A DNA stretch of 13,752 nucleotides from GCA-2746795 sp964643965 (GTDB taxonomy: Bacteria; Chloroflexota; Anaerolineae; Promineifilales; Promineifilaceae), in contig CAZXVH010000128.1 of assembly GCA_964643965.1 (NCBI GenBank), positions 1 to 13,752 of the forward strand, given 5' to 3'. Under the pieces are notes generated by a model that saw only the letters and a list, made by a program, of their open reading frames with translations, was not told the origin of the DNA and did not search any database. Positions 6,772 to 13,641 of this stretch are shown piece after piece. The number at the start of each line of letters is the position of its first letter. Position 1 is the stretch's first letter. The position numbers were made by a program, and so were the translations under genes.

Positions 6772-6796
6772 TTCATCATTTAAAAGAGGTATTTTC

Positions 6797-7750
6797 ATGC
6801 GCATCCTCATCACCGGCTCCAGCGGTCAAATCGGCACCAACCTCGGTCTCCTGCTGCAAGAACGGGGGCACTTCGTCTTTGGCGTAGACAAACGGCCCAA
6901 TACCTGGACGGCCGACATCGAAACCCTGCTGCAAGACCTCAGCACTCCCCGCCACGACTTTACCAGCGGCATTGGTCACGTCGAATATCCCCCCGACATC
7001 GACGCCGTGGTGCATTTAGCCGCCCACGCTAAAGTCCATGAACTGGTGCAGCAGCCGGACCGCGCCCTGGAAAATATCACCATGACCTGGAACGTGCTGG
7101 AATATTGCCGCCAGCACCAAATCCCGATCATTTTCAGCAGCTCCCGCGAAGTGTACGGCGACATCCACCGTTACATCACCGAAGAATCCTACGCCGACTT
7201 CGCCTTCACCGAAAGCCCTTACTCCGCCAGCAAAATTTCCGGCGAGGCGCTTATCTACGCTTACGCCCAATGTTACGGGCTGCGTTACCTTGTCTTCCGG
7301 TTCAGCAATGTCTACGGCCGTTATGATAACGACATCGAGCGCATGTTGAGAGTCATCCCCTACTTCATCCAGGAAATCAACGCGGAGCGTCCCATCACCA
7401 TCTTTGGCGAAGATAAAATCCTGGATTTCACCTACGTCGAGGATTGCGTGAACGGCGTCTACGCTGGCCTGGAAAAACTGGTCAACGGCGACCTGCAAAA
7501 CCACACCATCAACCTGGCTTACGGGCAGGGCAACAGCCTGATGCAGATGGCGCAATATATCGGCGAAGAATTGGGCAAAACGCCTCAAATCACCATCAAA
7601 CCCTCGCAGGTCGGCGAAGTCACCCAATACGTGGCCAACATCGGCAAAGCCCGCGCCCTGCTCGGCTACAATCCACAAACCCCCCTGCGCGAAGGCATTC
7701 ACAAAGGCGTCGCCTGGTCTCTCGACTGGTGGGGAAAAAGTGAGCAGTGA
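6797..7750 (+). CDS. NAD-dependent sugar-nucleotide epimerase/dehydratase (extended SDR)
   Basis: This 317-residue cytoplasmic enzyme has an N-terminal NAD-binding Rossmann fold with 'GSSGQIG' (7-13) and an acidic residue D31 at the end of strand 2, which favours NAD(H). The catalytic set is visible: S116 in 'SSSREVYGD' and Y142-x3-K146 in 'YSASK'. Later segments 'FRFSNVYG' and 'DFTYVEDCVNGVYAGL' are typical of GalE/RmlB/WcaG-like enzymes acting on UDP- or dTDP-sugars. The exact product (epimerase or 4,6-dehydratase) cannot be fixed. AGAGG lies about 8 bases before the ATG. The gene probably has its own promoter at 6711-6739. With the glycosyltransferase upstream it suggests supply of a modified sugar for envelope glycans. 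Confidence 0.92.
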   Translation: MRILITGSSGQIGTNLGLLLQERGHFVFGVDKRPNTWTADIETLLQDLSTPRHDFTSGIGHVEYPPDIDAVVHLAAHAKVHELVQQPDRALENITMTWNVLEYCRQHQIPIIFSSSREVYGDIHRYITEESYADFAFTESPYSASKISGEALIYAYAQCYGLRYLVFRFSNVYGRYDNDIERMLRVIPYFIQEINAERPITIFGEDKILDFTYVEDCVNGVYAGLEKLVNGDLQNHTINLAYGQGNSLMQMAQYIGEELGKTPQITIKPSQVGEVTQYVANIGKARALLGYNPQTPLREGIHKGVAWSLDWWGKSEQ

Positions 7751-7794
7751 ACAATGTTCAGTAAATCACGCTTATCTGCTCTCTTGCCCACCAA

Positions 7795-7848
7795 CCACTG
7801 ATAACCGTCCACTATCCACTGTTCACTGATAACTGTTCACTGATAACG
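7795..7848. repeat. Tandem CTGTTCACTGATAA repeat
   Basis: Two perfect 14-bp tandem units (7819-7832 and 7833-7846) are preceded by degenerate partial units (CACTGATAAC, CCACTATCCACTG). It shares units with 6369-6400. The right-hand end supplies the possible -35 box of the next gene. Confidence 0.7.
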
Positions 7849-7864
7849 AAATCTCTTGTACAAT
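7836..7864 (+). promoter_or_regulatory. Possible promoter of the LysM gene
   Basis: TTCACT (7836-7841, 4 of 6) and TACAAT (7859-7864, 5 of 6) are 17 bases apart. Transcription would begin near 7871, about 22 bases before the ATG. The -35 lies inside the tandem repeat. Confidence 0.4.
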
Positions 7865-7892
7865 ACTACTATCTTGCCCAGGGAGAATTTGA

Positions 7893-8681
7893 ATGTCATT
7901 TCGGCGCATGGTACCCTTCATATTGCTCAATATTTTCGTCTCAGCCGCCGTGGTGCTGGCTATTTTGTATTTCTGGGATCAACCAGATCGGCCAGTTGAA
8001 ACCGATAACATGGTATTAGTAACCGTCACAGCAACGGCCGTTCCCCCCACCATCGTCGCCAACCAGCCAAATCAGGCCAGCGAACCAGTGGTAGCCCCTG
8101 AAAACAGCGAACCGGTCGAAGATGGTCCCATCACCCACATCGTGCAGTCTGGCGAAACCTTGGGCAGTATCAGCCAGCGCTACAACGTCACCGTCGAGGA
8201 CATCATGGCCGCCAACGGGCTGGACAACGCCAACTTCATCAGCGTCGGCCAGGAATTTATCATCCCCATCGGCGGGCTGCCTACCCCCACCATCGCCCCC
8301 AGCCAAACCCCCTTACCCCACACACCGCCCACCCCCATCGCCACCGAAGCGCCGCCCACCCAGGGTGAAGCTATAGTTAAAATCAGCGGCGTCAGCGGCG
8401 TGGGCAGCCTCACCGCAGAAACCATCCAGATCATCAATTCCGGCAATCGTCAGATCGGCCTGCTTAACTGGACCCTCTCCGACGAAAGCGGCTACACCTA
8501 CAAATTCGGGCAAGTCACATTATTTGGCGAAGGCGCCGGCATCCTCATCCACACCGAAGCGGGCGTCAACGACGCCACCGACCTGTTTTGGAACCAGGAA
8601 AACCCCATTCTGGAATCCGGGGAAACCCTCACCCTCGTTGACGCAGACGGCAATATCGTCTCAACCTTTACCGTTCCGTAA
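7893..8681 (+). CDS. Membrane-anchored LysM and lamin-tail domain protein
   Basis: This 262-residue protein has a signal-anchor segment at about 8-27 ('FILLNIFVSAAVVLAILYF') and a Pro/Thr/Val linker. A LysM domain follows at about 81-125 ('HIVQSGETLGSISQRYNV ... ISVGQEFIIP'), known to bind peptidoglycan or chitin-like glycans. After a second Pro/Thr linker ('PTPTIAPSQTPLP') comes a C-terminal lamin-tail domain (about 165-260): 'IINSGNRQIGLLNWTLSDES', 'GAGILIHTEAG', 'DLFWNQ', 'GETLTLVDADG'. Lamin-tail domains are beta-sandwich modules found in bacterial secreted and surface proteins. The whole protein is probably displayed outside the membrane. AGGGAGA lies 6 bases before the ATG. One AACGGCCGTT copy (8033) encodes 'TAV' in the first linker. 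The specific role is unknown. Confidence 0.88.
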   Translation: MSFRRMVPFILLNIFVSAAVVLAILYFWDQPDRPVETDNMVLVTVTATAVPPTIVANQPNQASEPVVAPENSEPVEDGPITHIVQSGETLGSISQRYNVTVEDIMAANGLDNANFISVGQEFIIPIGGLPTPTIAPSQTPLPHTPPTPIATEAPPTQGEAIVKISGVSGVGSLTAETIQIINSGNRQIGLLNWTLSDESGYTYKFGQVTLFGEGAGILIHTEAGVNDATDLFWNQENPILESGETLTLVDADGNIVSTFTVP

Positions 8682-8736
8682 AAAATTGTGACAAGCGGCG
8701 TATGGCTGACGCGCCCCGCACCTCAGCCGTCCGCCA

Positions 8737-8743
8737 AAGGAGC
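8737..8743 (+). promoter_or_regulatory. Strong Shine-Dalgarno site for the 74-residue protein
   Basis: AAAGGAG lies 6 bases before the ATG at 8750. It decides the start: an in-frame ATG at 8702 would add 16 residues and has no ribosome site. Confidence 0.65.
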
Positions 8744-8749
8744 AACCTC

Positions 8750-8974
8750 ATGCGCGGCATCATCGACCGAAAAGGCGAACAATTTGCCTACCTGCAAGGC
8801 AACGTCCTCTACGACTTAGAAGATAGAGCCACCGGCCGTTTGCAAGGCGACTACATCGTCGATATTCAAGGCAACCCCGTCTGGCGCGTCGTCGGCGACG
8901 GCCTCTACGCTCTGGACAGTTCTGAGACCATCGGCTACATCGGCAGCAACTATCCCAAGGATTACCTCGATTAG
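8750..8974 (+). CDS. Small conserved-looking protein with repeated beta-hairpin pattern, function unknown
   Basis: This 74-residue, Gly/Tyr-rich, probably soluble protein shows a loose internal repeat: 'GIIDRKGEQFAYLQGNVLYDL', 'GRLQGDYIVDIQGNPVWRV', 'GDGLYALDSSETIGYIG'. Each unit pairs a Gly turn with alternating hydrophobic residues and an aromatic, as in short beta-hairpin repeats. There is no signal peptide, Cys pair or membrane segment. The start is set by AAAGGAG upstream. It lies 68 bases after the LysM gene and 104 before endonuclease IV. I do not recognise the family, and no function can be assigned. Confidence 0.7.
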   Translation: MRGIIDRKGEQFAYLQGNVLYDLEDRATGRLQGDYIVDIQGNPVWRVVGDGLYALDSSETIGYIGSNYPKDYLD

Positions 8975-9000
8975 AAATTCATTTGATAGAAAGAAACAAA

Positions 9001-9049
9001 GGGGCGAAGAAACAAAGAAAAATTCTTGGCGTCTTTGTTTCTTTGTCCC
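9001..9049. repeat. 17-bp hairpin before the endonuclease IV gene
   Basis: GGGGCGAAGAAACAAAG (9001-9017) pairs with CTTTGTTTCTTTGTCCC (9033-9049) over 17 bp with two G-U pairs and a 15-base loop. A further AAGAAACAAA copy (8991-9000) stands before it as a direct repeat. It may end the upstream transcript, although no clear T-tract follows, or it may be a dispersed intergenic repeat. The next gene's ribosome site follows about 20 bases later. Confidence 0.6.
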
Positions 9050-9078
9050 TTGTATATTAAAAATTTTAGGAGAAGAGC

Positions 9079-9951
9079 ATGAGATTAGGCGCACAAATGA
9101 GTACGGCCGGCGGCGTCTTTACCGCCTTCAAACGCGCAGACCAAGCCACCTGCGATTCGATGATGATTTTCACCAAGAGCAACCGCCAGTGGCAAGCAAA
9201 GCCGCTCACCGACGAAGACATCCAGCAATATAAAGAAGCAGCGGCGGAATACAGCCACATTCACCCGGTTGCTGTTCACGCCAGCTACCTCATCAACATC
9301 GCCTCCCCCGACGAAGCCTTGTGGGAAAAATCGTATCAGGCGCTCAAAGTGGAAGTGGAGCGCTGCGGACAGTTGGGCATCCCGCTCATCAATTTTCATC
9401 CCGGTTCCTACGTTAAAAGCAGCGAAGAAGCAGGGTTGAACCAGATTGTGCGTGGCTTAAAGCGACTGTCGGCCGAAACGGAAGATAATGCGCCAGATAC
9501 CATTATCTGTTTAGAGTTGATGGCGGGACAAGGCACCAACCTGGGCTGCACCTTTGAGCAAATCGCCTTTATGCTGGCTGAAGCTGGTCCTGACGAACGG
9601 CTGGGCGTCTGTCTCGACACCTGCCACATTTTTGCGGCCGGTTACGACATCCGCACATCAGAAACGTATGAAGCCACGATGGCAGATTTTGACCGTATCA
9701 TTGGCTTTGACCAGCTTAAATTCTTCCATCTGAATGACAGCAAACATGAACTTGGCTCCAACAAAGACCGCCATGAGCATATTGGGCAGGGGTTTATCGG
9801 CGAGGCTGGCTTTGCCAACTTCGTCAACGACTCGCGCTGGGCTGAGCATCCCGCCCACCTGGAAACGCCCAAGACGGAGACGGATGACGAAGGCAATGAG
9901 ATTGAGATGGATGTAGTGAATTTGGCGGTGTTGCGGGGGTTGGTGGGGTGA
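9079..9951 (+). CDS. nfo: Endonuclease IV (AP endonuclease, deoxyribonuclease IV)
   Basis: This 290-residue enzyme of base-excision repair cleaves DNA 5' of abasic sites and removes blocked 3' ends using three metal ions. All nine expected ligands appear in order: H67 ('VHASYLIN'), H107 ('NFHPGSY'), E146 ('CLELMAGQG'), D180 and H183 ('LDTCHIFAAGYD'), H217 ('FFHLNDSK'), D230 and H232 ('NKDRHEHIGQG') and E262 ('HLETPK'). The length is normal for the family. An acidic stretch 'TETDDEGNEIEMD' lies close to the C-terminus. AGGAGA lies about 8 bases before the ATG. An AACGGCCGTT palindrome begins one base after the stop. This is the last gene of the GC-rich block. Confidence 0.96.
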   Translation: MRLGAQMSTAGGVFTAFKRADQATCDSMMIFTKSNRQWQAKPLTDEDIQQYKEAAAEYSHIHPVAVHASYLINIASPDEALWEKSYQALKVEVERCGQLGIPLINFHPGSYVKSSEEAGLNQIVRGLKRLSAETEDNAPDTIICLELMAGQGTNLGCTFEQIAFMLAEAGPDERLGVCLDTCHIFAAGYDIRTSETYEATMADFDRIIGFDQLKFFHLNDSKHELGSNKDRHEHIGQGFIGEAGFANFVNDSRWAEHPAHLETPKTETDDEGNEIEMDVVNLAVLRGLVG

Positions 9952-10157
9952 GAACGGCCGTTAGTTCAATATTAATCACAGAAAACATTCTGCATAAGAA
10001 AAATTTCTGGGGTCTATACCGACGTTTATTCAGCATAATTGTTAGCGCTTAGATCTAACCCCGCAAACTATTTAACTGCATCGACATTTAGACATCCAAA
10101 AACTTTGTATTTACAAGAGTTTTTAAATTACTGGGTGTGGAATAAAGGATTGGTTTC
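9952..10157. other. AT-rich gap at the left edge of the accessory island
   Basis: About 206 bases begin with AACGGCCGTT (9953-9962) and quickly become AT-rich. They hold the left copy of the 11-bp inverted repeat (10040-10050). They also hold a small hairpin GTTAG...CTAAC (10041-10059) and, at the end, AAAGGA 8 bases before the nuclease start. No convincing promoter was found. Confidence 0.5.
10040..10050. repeat. Left copy of the 11-bp inverted repeat flanking the nuclease gene
   Basis: TGTTAGCGCTT is the exact reverse complement of AAGCGCTAACA at 11186-11196, with the nuclease gene between them. GTTAGCG is also close to the integron core-site form GTTRRRY, but its last two bases do not fit. 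Confidence 0.6.
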
Positions 10158-11165
10158 ATGGCAATTTACAGTTTTTCTGAAAATTCACTTCAAAAAATCG
10201 AATCAACCACGTTTATAGACGAAGGAATTCTTGAACGTCAACATTTGCAAGCTGCAATTAGACAACAAATTGACATTATTGTACCTAACTGCCTGATAAT
10301 ATCGGAGGAATTTTCAGAATGGTCTGGCTCTCAACGTCGCATAGATTTGTTAGCCATCGACAAAGAGGGGAATCTAGTCGTGATCGAGCTAAAGCGTACT
10401 GAAAAAGGAGAACATATGGATCTCCAAGCACTTCGGTATGCTGCAATGGTTTCCACCCTCACCTTTAGTCGAGCGGTAGACATCTTTCAAAAATATCTTA
10501 CTTCAATGGGGAGTGAACAAGATGCTGAAAGTATAATTTTGGATTTTCTGGGATGGGATGAATCCCAGGAAGATGATTTTGCTTTAGATGTGCGTATTGT
10601 TTTGGTTTCAGCTAATTTTTCAAAAGAATTAACTACTTCAGTCATGTGGCTCAATGATAGAAACCTAGATATACGTTGTGTCAGACTAATTCCATATAAA
10701 TTTCAGGGACAAATACTTGTCGATGTCCAACAAATCATTCCGCTTCCAGAAGTAGAAAGCTATCAAATAAAAATCAAACAGCAATCAGAAGAAAGGAGAG
10801 AAGCACGAAAGTCTTCTAAAGACTATACCCGCTATCTTTTTAAGGGTAATTCATATAATAAAAGAAAATTGGCATTAGCCGTTATCCTTGATTGGGTCAA
10901 TGACAATCAACCCAACAATCTTCAAGAACTATTAAATGCTTTTCCTCAAGAATTAAGAAAAGGTAGCTTGTTTGTACCAGCAGAAGAAGCCATGGACACC
11001 TATAACAGACAAGGAATCTACCGGCACTTTCTTGGAGAAGGGGAAATAATCGAGTTTTCTGATTATTCAAAATATGCGATTTCAAATCAGTGGGGAAAAG
11101 GAAGCATAGATAAATTTATTGCTCAGGTGAAAAAAATTGGGATTGAAATAGAAGAAGTCGGTTGA
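10158..11165 (+). CDS. NucS/DUF91-like PD-(D/E)xK nuclease, probable defence gene
   Basis: This 335-residue predicted DNA nuclease contains a PD-(D/E)xK core: 'RRIDLLAIDKEGNLVVIELKR' spans 60-80, with D63, E77 and K79 as catalytic candidates. Q90 and Y94 give the QxxxY pattern of RecB-like nucleases, and E26 may complete the site. The core resembles NucS/DUF91 endonucleases. A charged linker (about 205-230) leads to a separate C-terminal module (about 231-335) with 'KGNSYNKRKLALAVILDWV' and 'KYAISNQWGKGSIDKFI', which I recall in other putative restriction nucleases. The start is ATG with AAAGGA 8 bases upstream. Coding composition is much more AT-rich than the genes to the left, and AACGGCCGTT is absent. 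An 11-bp inverted repeat flanks the gene, consistent with horizontal gain. It could act on foreign DNA with the restriction-modification pair downstream, or alone. The substrate is not shown. Confidence 0.78.
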   Translation: MAIYSFSENSLQKIESTTFIDEGILERQHLQAAIRQQIDIIVPNCLIISEEFSEWSGSQRRIDLLAIDKEGNLVVIELKRTEKGEHMDLQALRYAAMVSTLTFSRAVDIFQKYLTSMGSEQDAESIILDFLGWDESQEDDFALDVRIVLVSANFSKELTTSVMWLNDRNLDIRCVRLIPYKFQGQILVDVQQIIPLPEVESYQIKIKQQSEERREARKSSKDYTRYLFKGNSYNKRKLALAVILDWVNDNQPNNLQELLNAFPQELRKGSLFVPAEEAMDTYNRQGIYRHFLGEGEIIEFSDYSKYAISNQWGKGSIDKFIAQVKKIGIEIEEVG

Positions 11166-11185
11166 TTACCTATTGCCAAAAAATC

Positions 11186-11227
11186 AAGCGCTAACAGTGC
11201 TTTCGCACCGACCTGCGAGCGTTAGGT
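11186..11227. repeat. Right inverted repeat and attC-like imperfect hairpin
   Basis: AAGCGCTAACA (11186-11196) mirrors the left repeat. The segment then folds: CTAAC (11191-11195) with GTTAG (11221-11225), GCT (11199-11201) with AGC (11218-11220), and CGCA (11204-11207) with TGCG (11214-11217). A three-base unpaired spacer, a TT bulge and a CCGACC loop interrupt the stems. It ends with GTTAGGT, a match to GTTRRRY. The arrangement resembles an integron attC site but, at about 39 bases, is shorter than known ones, and the 5' box CGCTAAC departs from RYYYAAC. Confidence 0.4.
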
Positions 11228-11334
11228 AACATTGTGGTTTGTCTGTTTTGATTTTTGTGCAAAATGCGAGGGTAAAACGGCCGTTTCCATTTGTTTGTGC
11301 GGTTTTCCGTGCAACGAAGACAACTTTCTAAATA

Positions 11335-11343
11335 TGCTATGAT
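11335..11343 (+). promoter_or_regulatory. Extended -10 promoter of the restriction-modification pair
   Basis: TGCTATGAT is an extended -10 (TGn plus TATGAT, 5 of 6 consensus). It lies 27 bases before the preferred TTG start at 11371. No convincing -35 is present, which extended -10 promoters often do without. Confidence 0.4.
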
Positions 11344-11370
11344 TGTAAGTAAAAATTGAGGTTTAATCAT

Positions 11371-12234
11371 TTGAATAAGTTCCGAGATTTCCAACAAGAC
11401 GGGCATAACTGGATAACTTTAGCAACAGGCGAATTCTACCCAGATATATTGGAAGATGCCGTTGCATTATATGAACCTGTGTTGGTTGTGTTCAAAAAAT
11501 TACTTCAAACCTCTGAGTCATCAAATGCCCTGTTTATGAACATTTCAGAGATCAAGCCTCAGTGGATGCGTATACAATTATGTCGGGTGTTTCGTAAATA
11601 TGTCAGCCCCGCCACACCTGTGGAAATGCTAAAGAAAAAGACAAACGCGGCAGAAATTTGCCAACAATTCGGTGACGGATTCAGACCCATCCCACAAGTG
11701 CAACACGCATTCATGAGCCGGCCGTTTCCTGATGAAGCCCTCTGTGCTGTGTTATGGGAATATAAAAGTCGCGGGCAAAAAGGATACGATTTAACCAATA
11801 AGTTCTTCACCATGTTTCGGGCAAAATTCCCCTTCTTGTCAATTGAGGGGCCACAACGAGCAGGTAAAGATATTAGGCTCGGGACAATATTCAAGAATTA
11901 TCCCAATCCAAACAGACCTGTGGACTTCTTGATTTATGACGAAGATGGCAAGCATGTGCTTGCAGTTGGTTTAGCTAGATATGATTCGGACAGAGGCGGC
12001 GCTCAAGAAGATGATCGCACAGGTGGTTATAAAAATTGTGCAGACGAAATTCTAGACTATGCTCAAACACATGATTTACAAGTCAAAGTGATTTTCGTCA
12101 ATGATGGGCCGGGGTTGCTTTTAGGTTCAATGTGGGCAGATTATTCAGATTTGGAAGATCAAAATGAAGCTATTATGGTAGTTACGCTGAGAATGGTTCC
12201 GCAACGGTTAACGATAGATTGGCTACGATCATAG
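11371..12234 (+). CDS. Putative type II restriction endonuclease
   Basis: I call this 287-residue protein a restriction enzyme mainly from context: it sits 12 bases upstream of a DNA methyltransferase with no helicase or specificity gene. Its central segment fits a nuclease core: D185 in 'NRPVDFLIYDEDG', a beta strand 'HVLAVGLARY' (195-204), then an acidic/basic block 'DSDRGGAQEDDRTGGY' (205-220) and a hydrophobic strand 'LQVKVIFVND'. A plain ExK is not visible after D185, so the active site would be a variant, with D205, D207, E213 or D214-D215 as candidates. I recall 'ARYDSDRGG'-like blocks from putative restriction enzymes but cannot verify this. No ATG starts the frame. TTG at 11371 with GAGG 9 bases upstream is preferred over TTG at 11356, which overlaps that ribosome site. 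The gene is AT-rich and lacks AACGGCCGTT. The recognition sequence is unknown. Confidence 0.65.
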   Translation: MNKFRDFQQDGHNWITLATGEFYPDILEDAVALYEPVLVVFKKLLQTSESSNALFMNISEIKPQWMRIQLCRVFRKYVSPATPVEMLKKKTNAAEICQQFGDGFRPIPQVQHAFMSRPFPDEALCAVLWEYKSRGQKGYDLTNKFFTMFRAKFPFLSIEGPQRAGKDIRLGTIFKNYPNPNRPVDFLIYDEDGKHVLAVGLARYDSDRGGAQEDDRTGGYKNCADEILDYAQTHDLQVKVIFVNDGPGLLLGSMWADYSDLEDQNEAIMVVTLRMVPQRLTIDWLRS

Positions 12235-12246
12235 GATAAATACGCA

Positions 12247-13623
12247 ATGGCAACTGGCATTTCAAAGACAAGATGGGAGGGAGACGAAGACGTAGCATAT
12301 GAACGCTCATCTCATGTTGTGACACTTTCATATCCTGGCAAAGCCTCCATACAACAAATATTAGCAGCGCCCCCAGGAACTTATAAACCCATCAACAAGA
12401 TACAGTATCCTGTTGGTAGCCTATTTTTCGATGAGAATTTGTCAGTGTTGTCTCACCTGCGCACGGACAAATCAGTTTTGGGTAAAGTTAAGCTGATTTA
12501 TATAGATCCCCCCTATGCCACGGGCAGTGTCTTCAAATCGAGAAAACAAGAAGATGCGTATGTGGATGTATTGACAGGCGCCAATTATTTGGAATTTATG
12601 CGTCAGCGATTGGTGTTTTTACATGAACTTCTGGCTGATGATGGTTCCATCTATGTCCATTTAGATCAAAATATGGCATTTCATGTCAAGATATTGATGG
12701 ACGAGATTTTTGGTCTCAACAATTTCCGTAACTGGATTACTCGAAAGAAATCTAACCCCAAAAATTATACCCGCAAAACTTACGGAAACATCTCGGACTT
12801 TATTTTGTTTTATTCCAAGACGGATGATTATATTTGGAACAGAGCATATGCCAGCTGGACTGAAGAGGACGCAAAACGAGAGTATCCTTGTATTGAGAAA
12901 TCAACAGGACGGCGGTTCAAAAAAGTACCCGTTCATGCTCCTGGCACACGTAATGGGGCCACAGGCAAGCCCTGGCGCGGAAAAATGCCACCAGAAGGGA
13001 AACATTGGCAGTACACTCCAGCCAGACTAGACGAAATGGATAAGCGAGGCGAGATTTACTGGTCGCCTACTGGTAACCCACGCCGCAAAATATATCTTGA
13101 TCAAAGCAAAGGCAAACCTGTTCAAGATATTTGGTTGGATTACAAAGATGCACATAATCAAAATATCAAGATAACTGGCTATCCGACTGAAAAAAATCCA
13201 GGTTTATTACGCCGCATTATGCAGGCATCCTCTAATCCAGGCGATTTAATTCTTGATTGTTTTGCTGGTTCGGGAACAACTTTAGCGGTAGCCAATGCGA
13301 TGGGCAGACAGTGGATTGGCGTGGATAACAGCAATCTAGCCATTGAAACTATTTTGAAACGGTTTATGTATGGTATGGAGATGATGGGTGATTTTGTGAA
13401 TGGAGAGAGACCTGATCTATTGTTAAATAGCGCCGAGCCGTTAAATTTTACGATTTTTTGTGAGGAAGAGAATGTTCAGGATATAGAGGAAATGATTTCT
13501 ATCTTAGCCGACTCTAAACCAGATGAGGGCTATCCTATAAATGGCAATAATACGATGCTACAAGATGATTCGAGTAAAGATATTGCCAAACATGAAGTGG
13601 TTCAACTCGGGTTAGGGTTGTAA
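12247..13623 (+). CDS. Beta-class DNA adenine/cytosine-N4 methyltransferase (restriction-modification partner)
   Basis: This 458-residue enzyme uses S-adenosylmethionine to methylate an exocyclic amino group in DNA, most likely adenine N6. The catalytic motif IV 'DPPY' is at 87-90 ('IYIDPPYATGSVF'). 'DDGSIYVHLDQN' and 'FILFYSKTD' follow, then a variable region of about 100 residues that should recognise the target. Motif X ('YPTEKNPGLLRRIM') precedes motif I 'DCFAGSGTT' (337-345), and 'GVDNS' is at 358-362. This order, IV before I, defines the beta class, which includes type III Mod and many type II enzymes. No res-type helicase follows, so a type II pair with the upstream gene is the best reading. 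The last 70 or so residues form an acidic tail with no motif I recognise. AGGAT about 10 bases before the ATG overlaps the upstream stop, so the two genes are probably co-transcribed. Confidence 0.92.
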   Translation: MATGISKTRWEGDEDVAYERSSHVVTLSYPGKASIQQILAAPPGTYKPINKIQYPVGSLFFDENLSVLSHLRTDKSVLGKVKLIYIDPPYATGSVFKSRKQEDAYVDVLTGANYLEFMRQRLVFLHELLADDGSIYVHLDQNMAFHVKILMDEIFGLNNFRNWITRKKSNPKNYTRKTYGNISDFILFYSKTDDYIWNRAYASWTEEDAKREYPCIEKSTGRRFKKVPVHAPGTRNGATGKPWRGKMPPEGKHWQYTPARLDEMDKRGEIYWSPTGNPRRKIYLDQSKGKPVQDIWLDYKDAHNQNIKITGYPTEKNPGLLRRIMQASSNPGDLILDCFAGSGTTLAVANAMGRQWIGVDNSNLAIETILKRFMYGMEMMGDFVNGERPDLLLNSAEPLNFTIFCEEENVQDIEEMISILADSKPDEGYPINGNNTMLQDDSSKDIAKHEVVQLGLGL

Positions 13624-13641
13624 GCTGCACTGAATTTTTAA

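Noticed and set aside
6462..6887. Plus-strand open frame of 141 codons overlapping the zinc-ribbon and epimerase genes
   Set aside because: It overlaps both well-supported genes in another frame, is rich in His, Arg and Pro without domain order, and has no ribosome site.
7016..7702. Minus-strand open frame of 228 codons
   Set aside because: It lies wholly inside the epimerase gene, whose motifs are complete. Its Val/Asp-rich composition is what the reverse of a GC-rich gene gives.
9952..10157. Sigma70 promoter for the nuclease gene (TCGACA at 10081 or TTGTAT at 10105)
   Set aside because: No acceptable -10 lies at the right distance from either hexamer.
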